Position numbers and translations under genes: made by a program. DNA of 25,000 nt from Chara braunii (taxonomy: Eukaryota; Streptophyta; Charophyceae; Charales; Characeae), in the NCBI GenBank assembly GCA_003427395.1, contig BFEA01000122.1:1741862-1766861 (forward strand), in the 5' to 3' direction. Positions 1 through 7,996 of the stretch are shown here, one piece after another. The notes under the pieces were generated by a model. That model did no database searches. It was not told the origin of the DNA and was given only the letters and a program-made list of their open reading frames with translations. The stretch's first letter is position 1, and each line of letters begins with the position of its first letter.

Positions 1-123
1 ATGTTTTGCTGGCTTGTGATGGGGTGTGAACCGACAGTCTGTAGAGTTTTCCATCTGGTGTGGGTGAGTGATAGTCTACTTTGATTTTGGTTAAGGTAGA
101 TTATCATTTACAGTGTAATCAGT
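1..123. other. Unassigned sequence upstream of the ribozyme motif
   Basis: No supportable gene or repeat is visible. The stretch is mixed in composition and runs directly into the distal stem of the hammerhead motif. If the ribozyme belongs to a mobile element such as a retrozyme, part of that element may lie here or outside the window, but I find no terminal repeat that proves it. Confidence 0.3.
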
Positions 124-204
124 GAGGGGATTCTGCAGACTGTTAGGGTTCAGCCTCCTGATGAGTCGGTGAAACTCCGACGAAACAGTTTGTCACAGCC
201 CCTC
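124..204 (+). ncRNA. Type III hammerhead ribozyme motif, possibly decayed at stem I
   Basis: Seen in the sequence: the conserved core CTGATGA at 158-164, stem II GTCGG/CCGAC at 165-169 and 177-181 closed by a 7-nt loop TGAAACT, then GAA plus A15.1 at 182-185. Stem III pairs GCAGACTGT-side bases 135-143 with 185-193 (nine pairs, two of them G-U). After a symmetric 5-nt internal loop, a distal helix GAGGGG (124-129) pairs with CCCCTC (199-204). The cleavage triplet would be G142-U143-U144, with cleavage after 144. Stem I (145-157) is weak: A145 faces C157 and G146 faces U156, leaving about three further pairs and a tiny loop. Known for the family: self-cleaving hammerheads with closed stem I are typical of plant retrozymes and some viroid-like RNAs. 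Inference: this is a retrozyme-type or related ribozyme whose activity is uncertain because of stem I. Confidence 0.75.
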
Positions 205-565
205 GTTTGTTGTCCTCTTCTCCCTCTCTGCCTACGGTTTACCGGGCAGTTCTATTTGACGATATATATAAAATATAAAGTTATTAGAAGCGGCGTATAG
301 TTCTTTGCAAGTGGCAACCGAACGCTATGCGTCCTAAAGTGTACACTCGTAGAGTCGTAGGAAAAACGGAGAAAAGGAAAAGAATGGAGTATAGTAGTAT
401 ACTGCTGCCGCCTCCAGTATACAACATACCCGCGTAATTATGGCGGTATCAGGCCAGAAATATAGCTTGTATACATTCATGATGACGTCGATGAGGGTGT
501 GTGTTGTGTTCTGGGCCGTGCGGGTTGCACTCTGTGACAGTGTTATTAGCGTGAGTATAGAGCAC

Positions 566-609
566 AGCAGGCCGAAGATGGTGCGGCAGCAGGCCGAAGA
601 TGGTGGGGC
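566..609. repeat. 22-bp tandem duplication
   Basis: Two adjacent copies (566-587 and 588-609) of a unit beginning AGCAGGCCGAAGATGGTG differ at one base (C584 versus G606). 22 is not a multiple of three, so this does not look like a coding repeat. Confidence 0.85.
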
Positions 610-1491
610 ATTTCCTTTCCTTTCGTTGGAAAAGGGGGGCCAGCAGGAAAGGCAGGGGAAGGATCCTTTTGAATTGAATTTCCCCTTTTTTTTGACAGAT
701 TTGCGAGGTAAAATAAAACGTCCCTCGCAACAAAAAGATGAAAACTTTAAGCTGTAGTTCATGGAAACAGCCTTCTACTACCTGACGAAGGGCATAGTAC
801 TCACACAGTCACACTGGCCTCGTCACCCGAATAGAACATCTGTTCATTATAATAAATAGCGAATATAGCGGAAAGTTCTGGCCCGAGTGCTTGGAAGTTG
901 GAGAGAGAGTCAAACAGAGTCCCCAGAGTCCCCAGAGTCGTGACTGGAAAACTGTATATGGGGCAACTTTTCAGTCCACTGGCAGATGCAGTGGTAATAA
1001 ATGGGTGTTCTATAATTCAGGTGACTCAGCGGTGAAGACAGGTAGGACTATTTTGAAAGGATCTCTGGACGTAACTGCGGTCGGAGACATTGACTCTGAG
1101 GGCAATTGGTAGTTGCGGCTAGATTCATGGCATTGCATGGAAGACCTCGTCATGGTGTCAGTATATGGCACATCCAGCCTGATCCAGGGAAGTCGTCGTG
1201 TCAGTGTGGCCTAAACGGTGTACGTACGAAAACTTCCATCGCAAGTTGAACTACCTCCATGATCTGAAAGGCTTAGCCTGGAAGTTGCCCCAAATACTGC
1301 TCGGATGACTGTACGGTCTAGTATTCGGGGGAAGACGGCAGGGTTGTCCGCGTACCTTTGCGCCCCTGCCTAGAGTTGTGTTGTGGGTGACTGCAGAGAA
1401 AACAAAAGAGTGTGGCCCGCCAGACTAAGTACCTTTCCGAGGCTTTTCCTTATATCGGCGGGCCGGCGGCAGCAAAAAATATAGAAGAAGG

Positions 1492-1515
1492 CTAGAAGCG
1501 TTTTGCCGCTTCTAG
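1492..1515. repeat. Perfect 9-bp hairpin
   Basis: CTAGAAGCG (1492-1500) and CGCTTCTAG (1507-1515) are exact reverse complements around the 6-nt loop TTTTGC. No U-tract follows, so it does not read as a bacterial-style terminator. Function is unknown. Confidence 0.7.
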
Positions 1516-1611
1516 TGGGATGAATTTGGGCGTGCTCCTGTAGTGCCCCATGCGTTCATCATTGTCGTGGCTTGGCCGCTGCGACTTTCGGAGGTGCTGC
1601 TGGTTTAAAGT

Positions 1612-1797
1612 TTAAACTACCGGAGTGACCAGACTGAGTACATGGCTCCAGGCAACTGGAGAGCCTCCTGTTTTTGAGCCTCTCCGGACATTTAGGAGGC
1701 CCACCGCCGTAGATATAATGAATTGTTGGTGGGCGGGCTCCGAAATGGGCCCACCGCCGCCCATGGACCAATAGCTGGCATGTACTGGTGTGTTGAA
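1612..1797. mobile_element. TTAA-family MITE copy E (diverged)
   Basis: The right end ATAGCTGG..GTACTGGTGTGTTGAA (about 1771-1797) closely matches the right end of copy A at 6761-6788. The left end TTAAACTACCGGAGTGACC (from 1612) matches the family start TTAAACCACCAGTAC with substitutions. At about 186 bp the length suits the family (186-207 bp in complete copies). The interior is diverged, GC-rich and contains two copies of GGCCCACCGCCG. It has no coding capacity. This is the weakest member of the set. Confidence 0.5.
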
Positions 1798-2545
1798 TGA
1801 AGACTTGGAGAAGACTGCAGCTACCATCAGAGCTCCCTGGCTAAGATGATAGCGGAACTATATCGACCCACAGTTAAGAAGAGGATGAATATGAGGAATA
1901 CCCGAGGAGAAATACGCGAGAAAAAAACAACCAAGCATGTAGATGGCAGATGAAATGTCCGGGGCCTTCGGGCATATAATAAATATATAGTAGATAAGAT
2001 AACGTCGGTAGCTATGCCCTTCACGGAGATGACAAGGAAACAACACGACGTGCAAGGCGCTCTCACCACACAGACTCTGAGGCAGAGCACCAGGCATTCT
2101 GGGCTGCAGCTGTGAAAGGCATAAAAGCGGGCATCTACAAAGTTACGAGGGCAAGGCCAAGTTGGCCAACCCTTCCTCATGCTCCGTGTGGGCCAGCGCT
2201 GTTTTTTTTGTTTTGTTTTTTTTTCCGGCTTCTTTTGCACCCGGTGCGTTGCTGGTTGCTTCTGTTTCTCTGCTGTCAAAAGAAACAATAAAAAAGTTCC
2301 AGTGGCCCGTCGATAGTCATGACATTTATGGGCTTACTACTCACTCTAAGACGTTTTCTACTCAGCTCTGGACGTAATTGTGGTCAAATACACTGACGGC
2401 AGGCTGTATTTGCAGTCAGATACGTCCAGGGAAGTTATAGCGTGAGGGCAAAATCAACACTCTCACTTTCCTTCACCTATGTGACTGCAGTATTATGTTG
2501 CGACCTTGATGTGTCTGGCTGCAATCACGTCCGGAGGTCGGTTGA
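1798..2545. other. Unassigned stretch, no supported gene
   Basis: A 153-codon minus-strand frame (1827-2288) has no recognisable domain and contains low-complexity Lys-rich sequence arising from an A/T-rich run, so I do not call it. No clear repeats are seen. Confidence 0.35.
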
Positions 2546-2810
2546 TTAAACCACCAGTACTTCAACAAGGCACGTTTCTCCGGGGCTGGAAATGCCCGCT
2601 GTGCCAAGAAAAGCGAACGTGCGCTGGCCGCCTTTTGGCTGGTGCCGCCAGCCATTCTGCTCCCGAGGGGCGCAGTTTCAGCCGGCACCACCAGCCGTTT
2701 TGCTTCCTAGGCCGAGCCTCGAAAGTTGTGCCGGCATGCAAGCCGCAACTTGACAAAGAGAGATGTGAAAAAAGTAGCTTGTCTGAGCATGCCCGGCATA
2801 TTATGCGTTT
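2546..2810. mobile_element. TTAA-family MITE copy C
   Basis: It starts with TTAAACCACCAGTACTT at 2546, the family terminus. The next about 100 bases align with copy D at 7416-7614 read on the minus strand: shared blocks include GGAAATGCCCG, a GCCGCCTTTTGGCT-like block and GTGCCGCCAGCC. It also resembles the copy B terminus. The other end is eroded: CCCGGCATATTATGCGTTT near 2793-2810 is a plausible remnant of the opposite terminus, with an ATT microsatellite growing directly beyond it. Non-coding. Confidence 0.6.
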
Positions 2811-2833
2811 ATTATTATTATTATTATTATTAT
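2809..2833. repeat. (ATT)n microsatellite
   Basis: About eight uninterrupted TTA/ATT units lie at the degraded right edge of MITE copy C. Microsatellites often seed at transposon ends, but that link here is inference. Confidence 0.9.
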
Positions 2834-3407
2834 GGAAGTTCGCGCTGTGTTTCCCTCTTCTTTTTTTCTTCTGGTCCACAATCAACCACACATGAGATAT
2901 TAAACTGATCAAAGAACAGGTACTGGCAAGCCAAAGGGATATTTTGGGGTGGGTTGGACGGATGTGCAGGCCCGAGGACTTTTGGGGATTGGTATGGGAG
3001 GTTAGCATGGGTACTACTAGGTGCTGTCATCTAGCTCTGCCCTCACATACTAGGCTCACAGCGTCCACCCCCTCCCCCCAAAAATATTTGAGGTTGGTTT
3101 TCGGGGGTCATGTGATTTCTTTCCTTTTCCTTTTTGCATTTTCGAACAATACCAAAACTGTCAGTTTGAGTTTGAGAAACTCGAGATCTTCCACGTCAAT
3201 CTCAGAAAAAAAACATCATCATCACTTTTTTCTGCATTCAATTTGATGCAGGTAGTTACCAATTTTCCCCTAAAAGGGGACAGGGAGTGGGATAAGGGAA
3301 AAGAGAAAGTGAGAGGCGTGTTGTTGTTTTCAAATTGACACATGGCGTTCTCCAACCTGAAACAGATTGTGGTGGTATGGCTAGAAAGCCCCGGTCAGTT
3401 TCAGGCG
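2834..3407. other. Unassigned stretch, no supported gene
   Basis: The sequence is A/T-rich with runs of T and A and short ORFs only. No domain, terminal repeat or RNA gene is recognised. It ends at a synthetic adapter junction, so its neighbour on the right may not be its true neighbour. Confidence 0.4.
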
Positions 3408-3445
3408 CTGTCTCTTATACACATCTAGATGTGTATAAGAGACAG
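3408..3445. other. Nextera mate-pair junction adapter (assembly contaminant)
   Basis: CTGTCTCTTATACACATCT (3408-3426) is followed directly by its exact reverse complement AGATGTGTATAAGAGACAG (3427-3445). This is the Tn5 mosaic end doubled head to head, the circularisation junction made in Nextera mate-pair libraries. It is synthetic, not genomic. A minus-strand frame through it encodes SYTHLDVYKR, a peptide known as a database artefact of this adapter. Sequence on either side may come from two ends of one kilobase-scale fragment. Confidence 0.97.
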
Positions 3446-3620
3446 GTATAGGGCCATCTCGTGGTCCGAAGAGCTCCAAAACCGTCAGGAAAGAGCATAA
3501 GAAACGACGTGCAACTGATCTGAACTGAAATAAACCTAGGNTCGTAGGCTGACATTTCGAGGGCAACCTATGTAGAATCCAGCTGCAGCAAATGCCAGCA
3601 AGTGGTTGGACCGTTGAGGA

Positions 3621-3660
<40 letters not shown>

Positions 3661-4184
3661 CGGGGGAGAGGAGGGAGGAGGGGAAGCCGTGTTTGCTGAC
3701 AAAGGACAGGTGCGTGGATGCCGTTAGACTTGGGAGCAGAATGTGAGGGTGTTGAACCGGACCGCTGTGGAATCTTGTATGGAGCAAGACTACCAGTCCG
3801 GGAGTGGCTCTGGCCCACACGCCCGGGCCCGGCAAGGACAGCTGGGCATGGGCAGCCCAGACTCACCTGATCAGGTCACCCAGGCAAGCAGGAAACGAAG
3901 TTAAAAAAGAAAAGGAGAGCCGACTACGAGGTGAAGTGAGTACCGAGTAATAAGCAAAAAAAACATGTACCAGAGGCCTGGGGGCCTGGGGCATGGTCCC
4001 ACTAGCAACCGGATAGGATAGAAAAGATTTTGTGTGGCAGTTGAGTGACTCAAATCCTGCCGTGCAGTACTCGTGATCCCACGGTCAGTGTTTTACATGT
4101 ATTACCCGAAAAAGTAACGAGATCTTTGTTCCCCTCCTCCTCTCCTTAACACTGGGCATGCCGGTGCAAAGGAAGCTTCCCGCC
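3446..4184. other. Adapter-flanked stretch with a 37-G run; no supported gene
   Basis: It contains an ambiguous base N at 3541 and the poly-G run at 3624-3660. The apparent Pro-rich minus-strand ORF across this stretch is an artefact of translating the poly-G tract and the adapter. GGATAGAAAAGATTTTGTG near 4014-4032 resembles the right arm of the hairpin at 4185-4266 in the same orientation. Confidence 0.6.
3624..3660. repeat. Poly-G homopolymer (37 G)
   Basis: Thirty-seven consecutive G are followed by C and more G-rich purine sequence. Tracts this long are prone to sequencing error, so the length is unreliable; as drawn, the tract could form G-quadruplex structure. Confidence 0.9.
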
Positions 4185-4266
4185 AAAATCTTTTCAATCC
4201 GTCGGGGGCATGATCAACCCCAAAAGAGAGTGGGGTTGGCCATAGGCCCACTGGATAGAAGATTTT
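4185..4266. repeat. 82-bp imperfect hairpin with a perfect inner stem
   Basis: The inner stem is exact: CAACCCCA (4215-4222) and TGGGGTTG (4231-4238) around an 8-nt loop. The outer arms are also complementary (AAAATC at 4185-4190 with GATTTT at 4261-4266, and AATCC with GGAT between) with small mismatches. It looks like a miniature foldback or the core of a small element. No coding capacity. Confidence 0.65.
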
Positions 4267-4818
4267 CAGTATTTTGCTTGCTGTTGTGCAATTATCTCGT
4301 TGGGTGGAGCCCTACTTCAATCACGGAGTATATGGAGGGCGTCAGGATCACTACCGACAGAAGTTGAGTTTATTGCAGAAAATGTGGCAGTTACTTTGTT
4401 CACTGTTGTTGCAACCACCACCATCAGATCATTTGTGATCTGATGGCTGGGAAGCTCTCTGCCGTGATTTCAGGTGGGAGGTCTCTGTTTCTTTTTTTTT
4501 TTTTTGCCTTTCTCCTGTTTTCTTACCCCAGNAATTCGTAATGAACCTGTCAGGCCGCTGCCACTCAGTGTCACACTAGATAGGCCACGCTTCTATCCGA
4601 CTGCTAATGGGACCACACCCCTGGGTCACTTGCATGCCAACTCCGGAAAGGAAACAACTTCAAATAAGGCTTAGCACGGATGCAGTACTAACTACTACAG
4701 AGGCAGGCCGTCACGGTGGTGTTCTGAGGCCCTGAGTTAAAAAACGGCAAAAAAAAAAAAAAAATTGCAATTTGTGCTTTTTTGGCTTATTCCAAAATTG
4801 CCATTTTTGCAACAAAAG
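4267..4818. other. Unassigned stretch with one perfect hairpin
   Basis: No gene is supported. It includes the hairpin at 4421-4446, an N at 4532 next to a T homopolymer, and an A-run at about 4749-4764. Confidence 0.4.
4421..4446. repeat. Perfect 11-bp hairpin with 4-nt loop
   Basis: CCATCAGATCA (4421-4431) and TGATCTGATGG (4436-4446) are exact reverse complements separated by TTTG. Eleven exact pairs around a tetraloop is unlikely by chance at a given site. No U-run follows. Function is unknown. Confidence 0.8.
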
Positions 4819-5086
4819 CTAGGCTACCATGAGGCCCGGGGCCACTTGCCCGGCCGGGTCAAAAAAAAAAAAAAAAAAAAAGAACGCTTTATTGTTTATT
4901 TTAAATATGGTAAGGAATTTCGATGTGACCCCGAGGCAAAAGTTGTTCAGTTTATTTTTCTGCATAACATGAGGTTTTTTTTTTTTTTTTTTTTTTTTTT
5001 TGTTGGTAGGACCTTATGCTGGTCCTTGCACGGCCGGGCCATCCGGAAAAAAAAGGGTGACCTGGGCGGCCCGGCTGGTAGCCTAG
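4819..5086. mobile_element. Small inverted-repeat element with homopolymer core
   Basis: It ends in an exact 11-bp inverted repeat CTAGGCTACCA (4819-4829) and TGGTAGCCTAG (5076-5086). Inside each end is a GC-rich block (GGCCCGGGGCC, GCCCGGCCGGG; and CGGCCGGGCC, GGGCGGCCCGG) next to an A-run (from 4861) and a T-run (about 4976-5000), so the arms remain roughly complementary. No target duplication is evident. A related right end (GGCTGGTAACCTAGG) appears at about 5462-5476. Non-coding. Confidence 0.6.
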
Positions 5087-5516
5087 AACTAAAGTACATT
5101 TAGTGTTTTTTTTTTTCTGATTTTTCAAAACCCAAACCATGACTCAGATATAGTTGTTTCAGGAAAGAAAAGAAAAGCTCACCTTTGGGTTTCTCAAGGT
5201 GTGCCCAGACTTTATCTTTCAATTTGGTGATGCCTCACCTTAGGTGTTATGTGGGGTATAAATTAGTGAAAGGGGTTTAAACCATGGCTATGGCCGGGAT
5301 CCAGATGGTCCTAGATCCCGGCTAAGCCACCACTCAGGCAGCCAGGACCTTGCCCAGAAGCCACCGAGGACATTTTCAGGGGCGCTGGGGCTGCCAGGAC
5401 CTTGTCCAGGATCTGCCCGGCTATAAGCCACTCAGGCAGCCAGAGGCGGCCATGGCGGCTGGGCTGGTAACCTAGGTATGGAGGACATTCCTTTCTTTTG
5501 GGGGGAAACTGTGCGC
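5087..5516. repeat. Degenerate repeats around AGCCACTCAGGCAGCCAG
   Basis: Between about 5326 and 5450 the phrases AGCCACCACTCAGGCAGCCAGGACCTT, GGGGCTGCCAGGACCTTGTCCAGG and AGCCACTCAGGCAGCCAGAGG recur with variation. The end GGTAACCTAGG matches the terminus of the 4819-5086 element, so this may be a diverged relative. No gene is seen. Confidence 0.45.
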
Positions 5517-5681
5517 GAGTCACAAAAATGAGTTATAATTGCACTGCGGGCCAAGATACAGTTTCGAATTGCACTTCGGGCAATGTATACAACCCAGCTT
5601 TCTGGCCAGGTAGGGTGCCCAAAGTGCAATTGCAAACTCTATCTTGCTCCTTAGTGCAATTATAACTCGTTTTTGTGACTC
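5517..5681. mobile_element. Foldback MITE with 66-bp arms
   Basis: The left arm (5517-5582, starting GAGTCACAAAAATGAGTTAT) and the reverse complement of the right arm (5616-5681) match at 57 of 66 positions by my count, around a 33-bp centre. Each arm carries an internal repeat of the phrase AATTGCACT. No clear target-site duplication is seen at GCGC|GAGTC and GACTC|TACT. There is no ORF. This is a non-autonomous inverted-repeat element; the superfamily is unresolved. Confidence 0.8.
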
Positions 5682-6264
5682 TACTGAAGTTACCCCCTTT
5701 TTTTTTTGTCCCTCTTGCAGAGGGGCCATTCTAAAGATAGATGGCCTGGCCCTGCTACATCTGGTGAACTGGAATGCCTACCGAGGAATCATTATGATAT
5801 GGGTTTGAGCAAGGTAGCTTGCCAGGCAGATGCGGACATAATGCCCATGAATTCTGCAGCTTTCTGCCTATCAGGGTTCTATTTGGGGAGTGGGAGTTAT
5901 GTTTGGGACCCATACGTACCTGAATGCCTATCATTGAAAATGGAATGGGCCAGTATCTTTAGACACAGAAGCTTGCAATCTGGCTGACAGTGTGGTCGCG
6001 GTTCGCGAGGGAGTGTGTGGTTCCAATGCATTGAACTTCAAGCCCCTGGGTAGCGATTGTGGCCAGAGGACCTGAACCTGAACTATCCAATCTGCCGCCC
6101 ATGTCAAGCATGATCAAGGTTGAATCCCCTCGATAATAGATGGTGTATTGTCAAAGTGATTGTGTGGTCAGTTGCAGCCTGCCTCCATGAAATCTGCAAC
6201 TGCAAGCTGTTGATCTCAAGTGGCAATCACAGTCGGGATATGAGCTTTGCTGGCCAAGAAGTTG
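5682..6264. other. Unassigned stretch, no supported gene
   Basis: A 93-codon plus-strand frame (5706-5987) has no recognisable domain and starts inside the flank of the foldback element, so I do not call it. No repeats stand out. Confidence 0.35.
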
Positions 6265-6375
6265 GATTGCTACTGTGGTAGACAATGTAATACTGGTCTT
6301 GCCTGGGGCGAGGAAGTCTGATTGTGCTAACTGTTTTAGACAATATAGTACCGGACCCACCGGTCTTGCCTGCGG
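6265..6375. repeat. Two-copy degenerate tandem repeat
   Basis: GATTGCTACTGTGGTAGAC..GTCTTGCCTGGGGC (6265-6309) and GATTGTGCTAACTGTTTTAGAC..GTCTTGCCTGCGGC (6320-6375) are diverged copies, the second with an insert GACCCACC. A similar duplication of AGGCTTG..AGTTAGGGCCCT follows (about 6390-6430 and 6535-6583), just left of MITE copy A. Confidence 0.55.
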
Positions 6376-6581
6376 CTAGTACAGCCTTGGGTCAGGCTTG
6401 GGTAGTTAGGGCCCTGGGAGGCCAGGGCCTAGCCAAAGCTGAACAACCAGGCTCAGCAGCTAGCTCGCTCACTTGAATAGCCGTAGTCGTGGCAGGATCG
6501 CAGGCACCTGCCCAGTTTGGTCTGCAGTAAGAACAGGCTTGCGCTTGGCTAGGGCAGTTAGGGCCCTTGTGGGTCAGGCCC

Positions 6582-6788
6582 TTAAACCACCAGTACCTCG
6601 CTCAGCTATTGAATCCGAGCCTCCCAGCACGCTGCGCGCCAAGTCCTGCCGAACCGCCCTCGCAATTTTCTTTTTCGTTTTGCCTGCAGCCTCCAGCCAA
6701 TGCGGTCCGGCAGGCCGAAGCCCAAATGGCGCGGCGCGTATACGGGAAGCGCCGCGGCCGATAGCTGGGCCAGGTACTGGTGGTTTAA
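6582..6788. mobile_element. TTAA-family MITE copy A (best preserved)
   Basis: Terminal inverted repeats of 28 bp lie at 6582-6609 (TTAAACCACCAGTACCTCGC...) and 6761-6788 (ATAGCTGGGCCAGGTACTGG...), with two mismatches. Both ends carry TTAA, consistent with a TTAA target duplication as in piggyBac-like elements, though the palindromic TIR alone would also give this. Read on the minus strand, the right half aligns with the left half of copy B (shared CTATCGGCCGCGGCGCTT and ACGCGCCGCGCC). At 207 bp it is too short for a transposase, so it is non-autonomous. Confidence 0.85.
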
Positions 6789-6821
6789 GCTAACCAACTG
6801 TCTTCATCGAATCATAATAAT

Positions 6822-6822
<1 letters not shown>

Positions 6823-6892
<70 letters not shown>
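6823..6892. repeat. (GT)24(GA)11 compound microsatellite
   Basis: The GT run extends to 6870 and switches without interruption to GA until 6892. It lies 35 bp from the end of MITE copy A. Confidence 0.95.
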
Positions 6893-6894
<2 letters not shown>

Positions 6895-7415
6895 TGTGGT
6901 AAGGGTACGTAATCGTACAGACGGTACAGGCAAGTACAATAGGTGGACAACTGAATTGGGGTGAAAGTAGAGGCCCAGGTGCTCAGGGTATATAATCGAA
7001 CAGTCGAGTTCAGCAAGTGCGGAAGCGAATGGATTCGTTCACTTTAAGATCCGGCGCTGCTGGGAATGAGATGCGAAAAGGGCATGTTTGAGACATAGTT
7101 ATTGTCTATGTCAACTGTCTGATATTCTTAGCACTAAGAATCTGTAGAGTTGTCAAAAGGGGTGCTTTGTTTGGTTTTCTGTATGCCTGTCTCTGCAAAA
7201 GGCCTGTAGCCTGGCAGATCTATAATCTGCATTGGGCAGGGACTTAGCTGAGTAGGGAGAGATGCCAAACCCAATGTCTAGGACTCTAGGCCACGTGGAT
7301 AGATTGTTTTCATCTATCCAGTTGGCTTTCTATTGCTGGATTTTTTTGAGTCTTTTGAAAATCTATCATATATTTTTGTTGGAAAGTAAATTATTGCCTT
7401 TTAGTAGGTTTTTAC
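6893..7415. other. Unassigned stretch containing two adjacent hairpins
   Basis: No gene is supported. Two perfect hairpins sit at 7092-7112 and 7124-7141. The remainder is mixed-composition sequence up to MITE copy D. Confidence 0.4.
7092..7141. repeat. Pair of perfect hairpins
   Basis: GACATAG (7092-7098) pairs exactly with CTATGTC (7106-7112) around a 7-nt loop. Only 11 bases on, ATTCTTAG (7124-7131) pairs exactly with CTAAGAAT (7134-7141) around two bases, making an 18-bp near-palindrome. Function is unknown; together they could form a double stem-loop in RNA or single-stranded DNA. Confidence 0.7.
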
Positions 7416-7614
7416 TTGAACCGCCATTACATTTCCCGGTCGTTCTTCTCCGAACAGCTGGCAGTGCACGCATGCCGCAACTTTCGGGGGTTGGCTGCTG
7501 GAGCAAAAAGGCTGGCGGCACAAGCCAAAAGGAGGCCTGTGCCGCTTTGCTTTTTTTGGCGAACAGGGCATTTTGAGCCTCGGGGAAAAGAATCTCAGAA
7601 GTAGTGGTGGTTAG
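7416..7614 (-). mobile_element. TTAA-family MITE copy D
   Basis: Read on the minus strand it starts TCTAACCACCACTACTT (family TTAAACCACCAGTAC) and continues colinearly with copy C (AAAATGCCCTGTTCGCC, CTCCTTTTGGCTTGTGCCGCC). On the plus strand its left end is TTGAACCGCCATTAC, a mutated family terminus. At 199 bp it is full length but its ends are mutated. The apparent ORF across it is open only by chance. Confidence 0.65.
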
Positions 7615-7740
7615 AGGAGTAGTTTTATGCATGGCAAGCACTATAGCTCCAATCGTGGCCACTTAGAAAATATAAGACCGGAACCAGAAACAGGACAAAA
7701 AAAAGAAAAACGGTATTAAAGTATACTTCCTAAATGGTCT

Positions 7741-7932
7741 TGGGATAATTGGTGGAAAGCCCTAGGGAGGGGCCCAGCGTTCGCTACCCAATCTTGGCCA
7801 CCAGATCGCCAGATTTCTCTCATTCGATGGCCTGTGTTGCCCGTGGGCGGCTTTTTCCACGCAGGAAAGGTTTGGGTGCCCTCTCTCAAAAAGGTTTTGC
7901 CGTGGGCACTTTCCACCAACTTGAAATTTCCC
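7741..7932. mobile_element. hAT-like MITE with 8-bp target-site duplication
   Basis: The ends are inverted: TGGGATAATTGGTGGAAAGC on the left and the complement of GGGAAATTTCAAGTTGGTGGAAAGTG on the right (shared GGTGGAAAG). Immediately outside are AATGGTCT (7733-7740) and AATGATCT (7933-7940), an 8-bp direct duplication with one mismatch. An 8-bp duplication is characteristic of hAT elements. The 192-bp interior has no transposase. Confidence 0.65.
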
Positions 7933-7996
7933 AATGATCTTGCTCCTTGCTACAGCCATGCCAGCACTTTACACCAAGTTCAGTTGTGGCACAAAC

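Larger units (their letters stand above)
205..1611. other. Unassigned stretch, no supported gene
   Basis: This holds short ORFs only (for example 105 codons at 440-757 and 73 codons at 891-1112). None has a recognisable domain and overlapping frames are open on both strands, so I do not call them. Small features inside are a 22-bp tandem duplication at 566-609, a two-copy GTCCCCAGA repeat near 919-940 and a perfect hairpin at 1492-1515. Confidence 0.4.

Noticed and set aside
334-762. 142-codon minus-strand frame and overlapping plus-strand 105-codon frame
   Set aside because: Both strands are open over the same bases, no domain is visible, and the sequence covers a 22-bp tandem duplication that is not a multiple of three.
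3381-3866. 161-codon Pro-rich minus-strand frame
   Set aside because: Made of poly-G, an N and a synthetic adapter.
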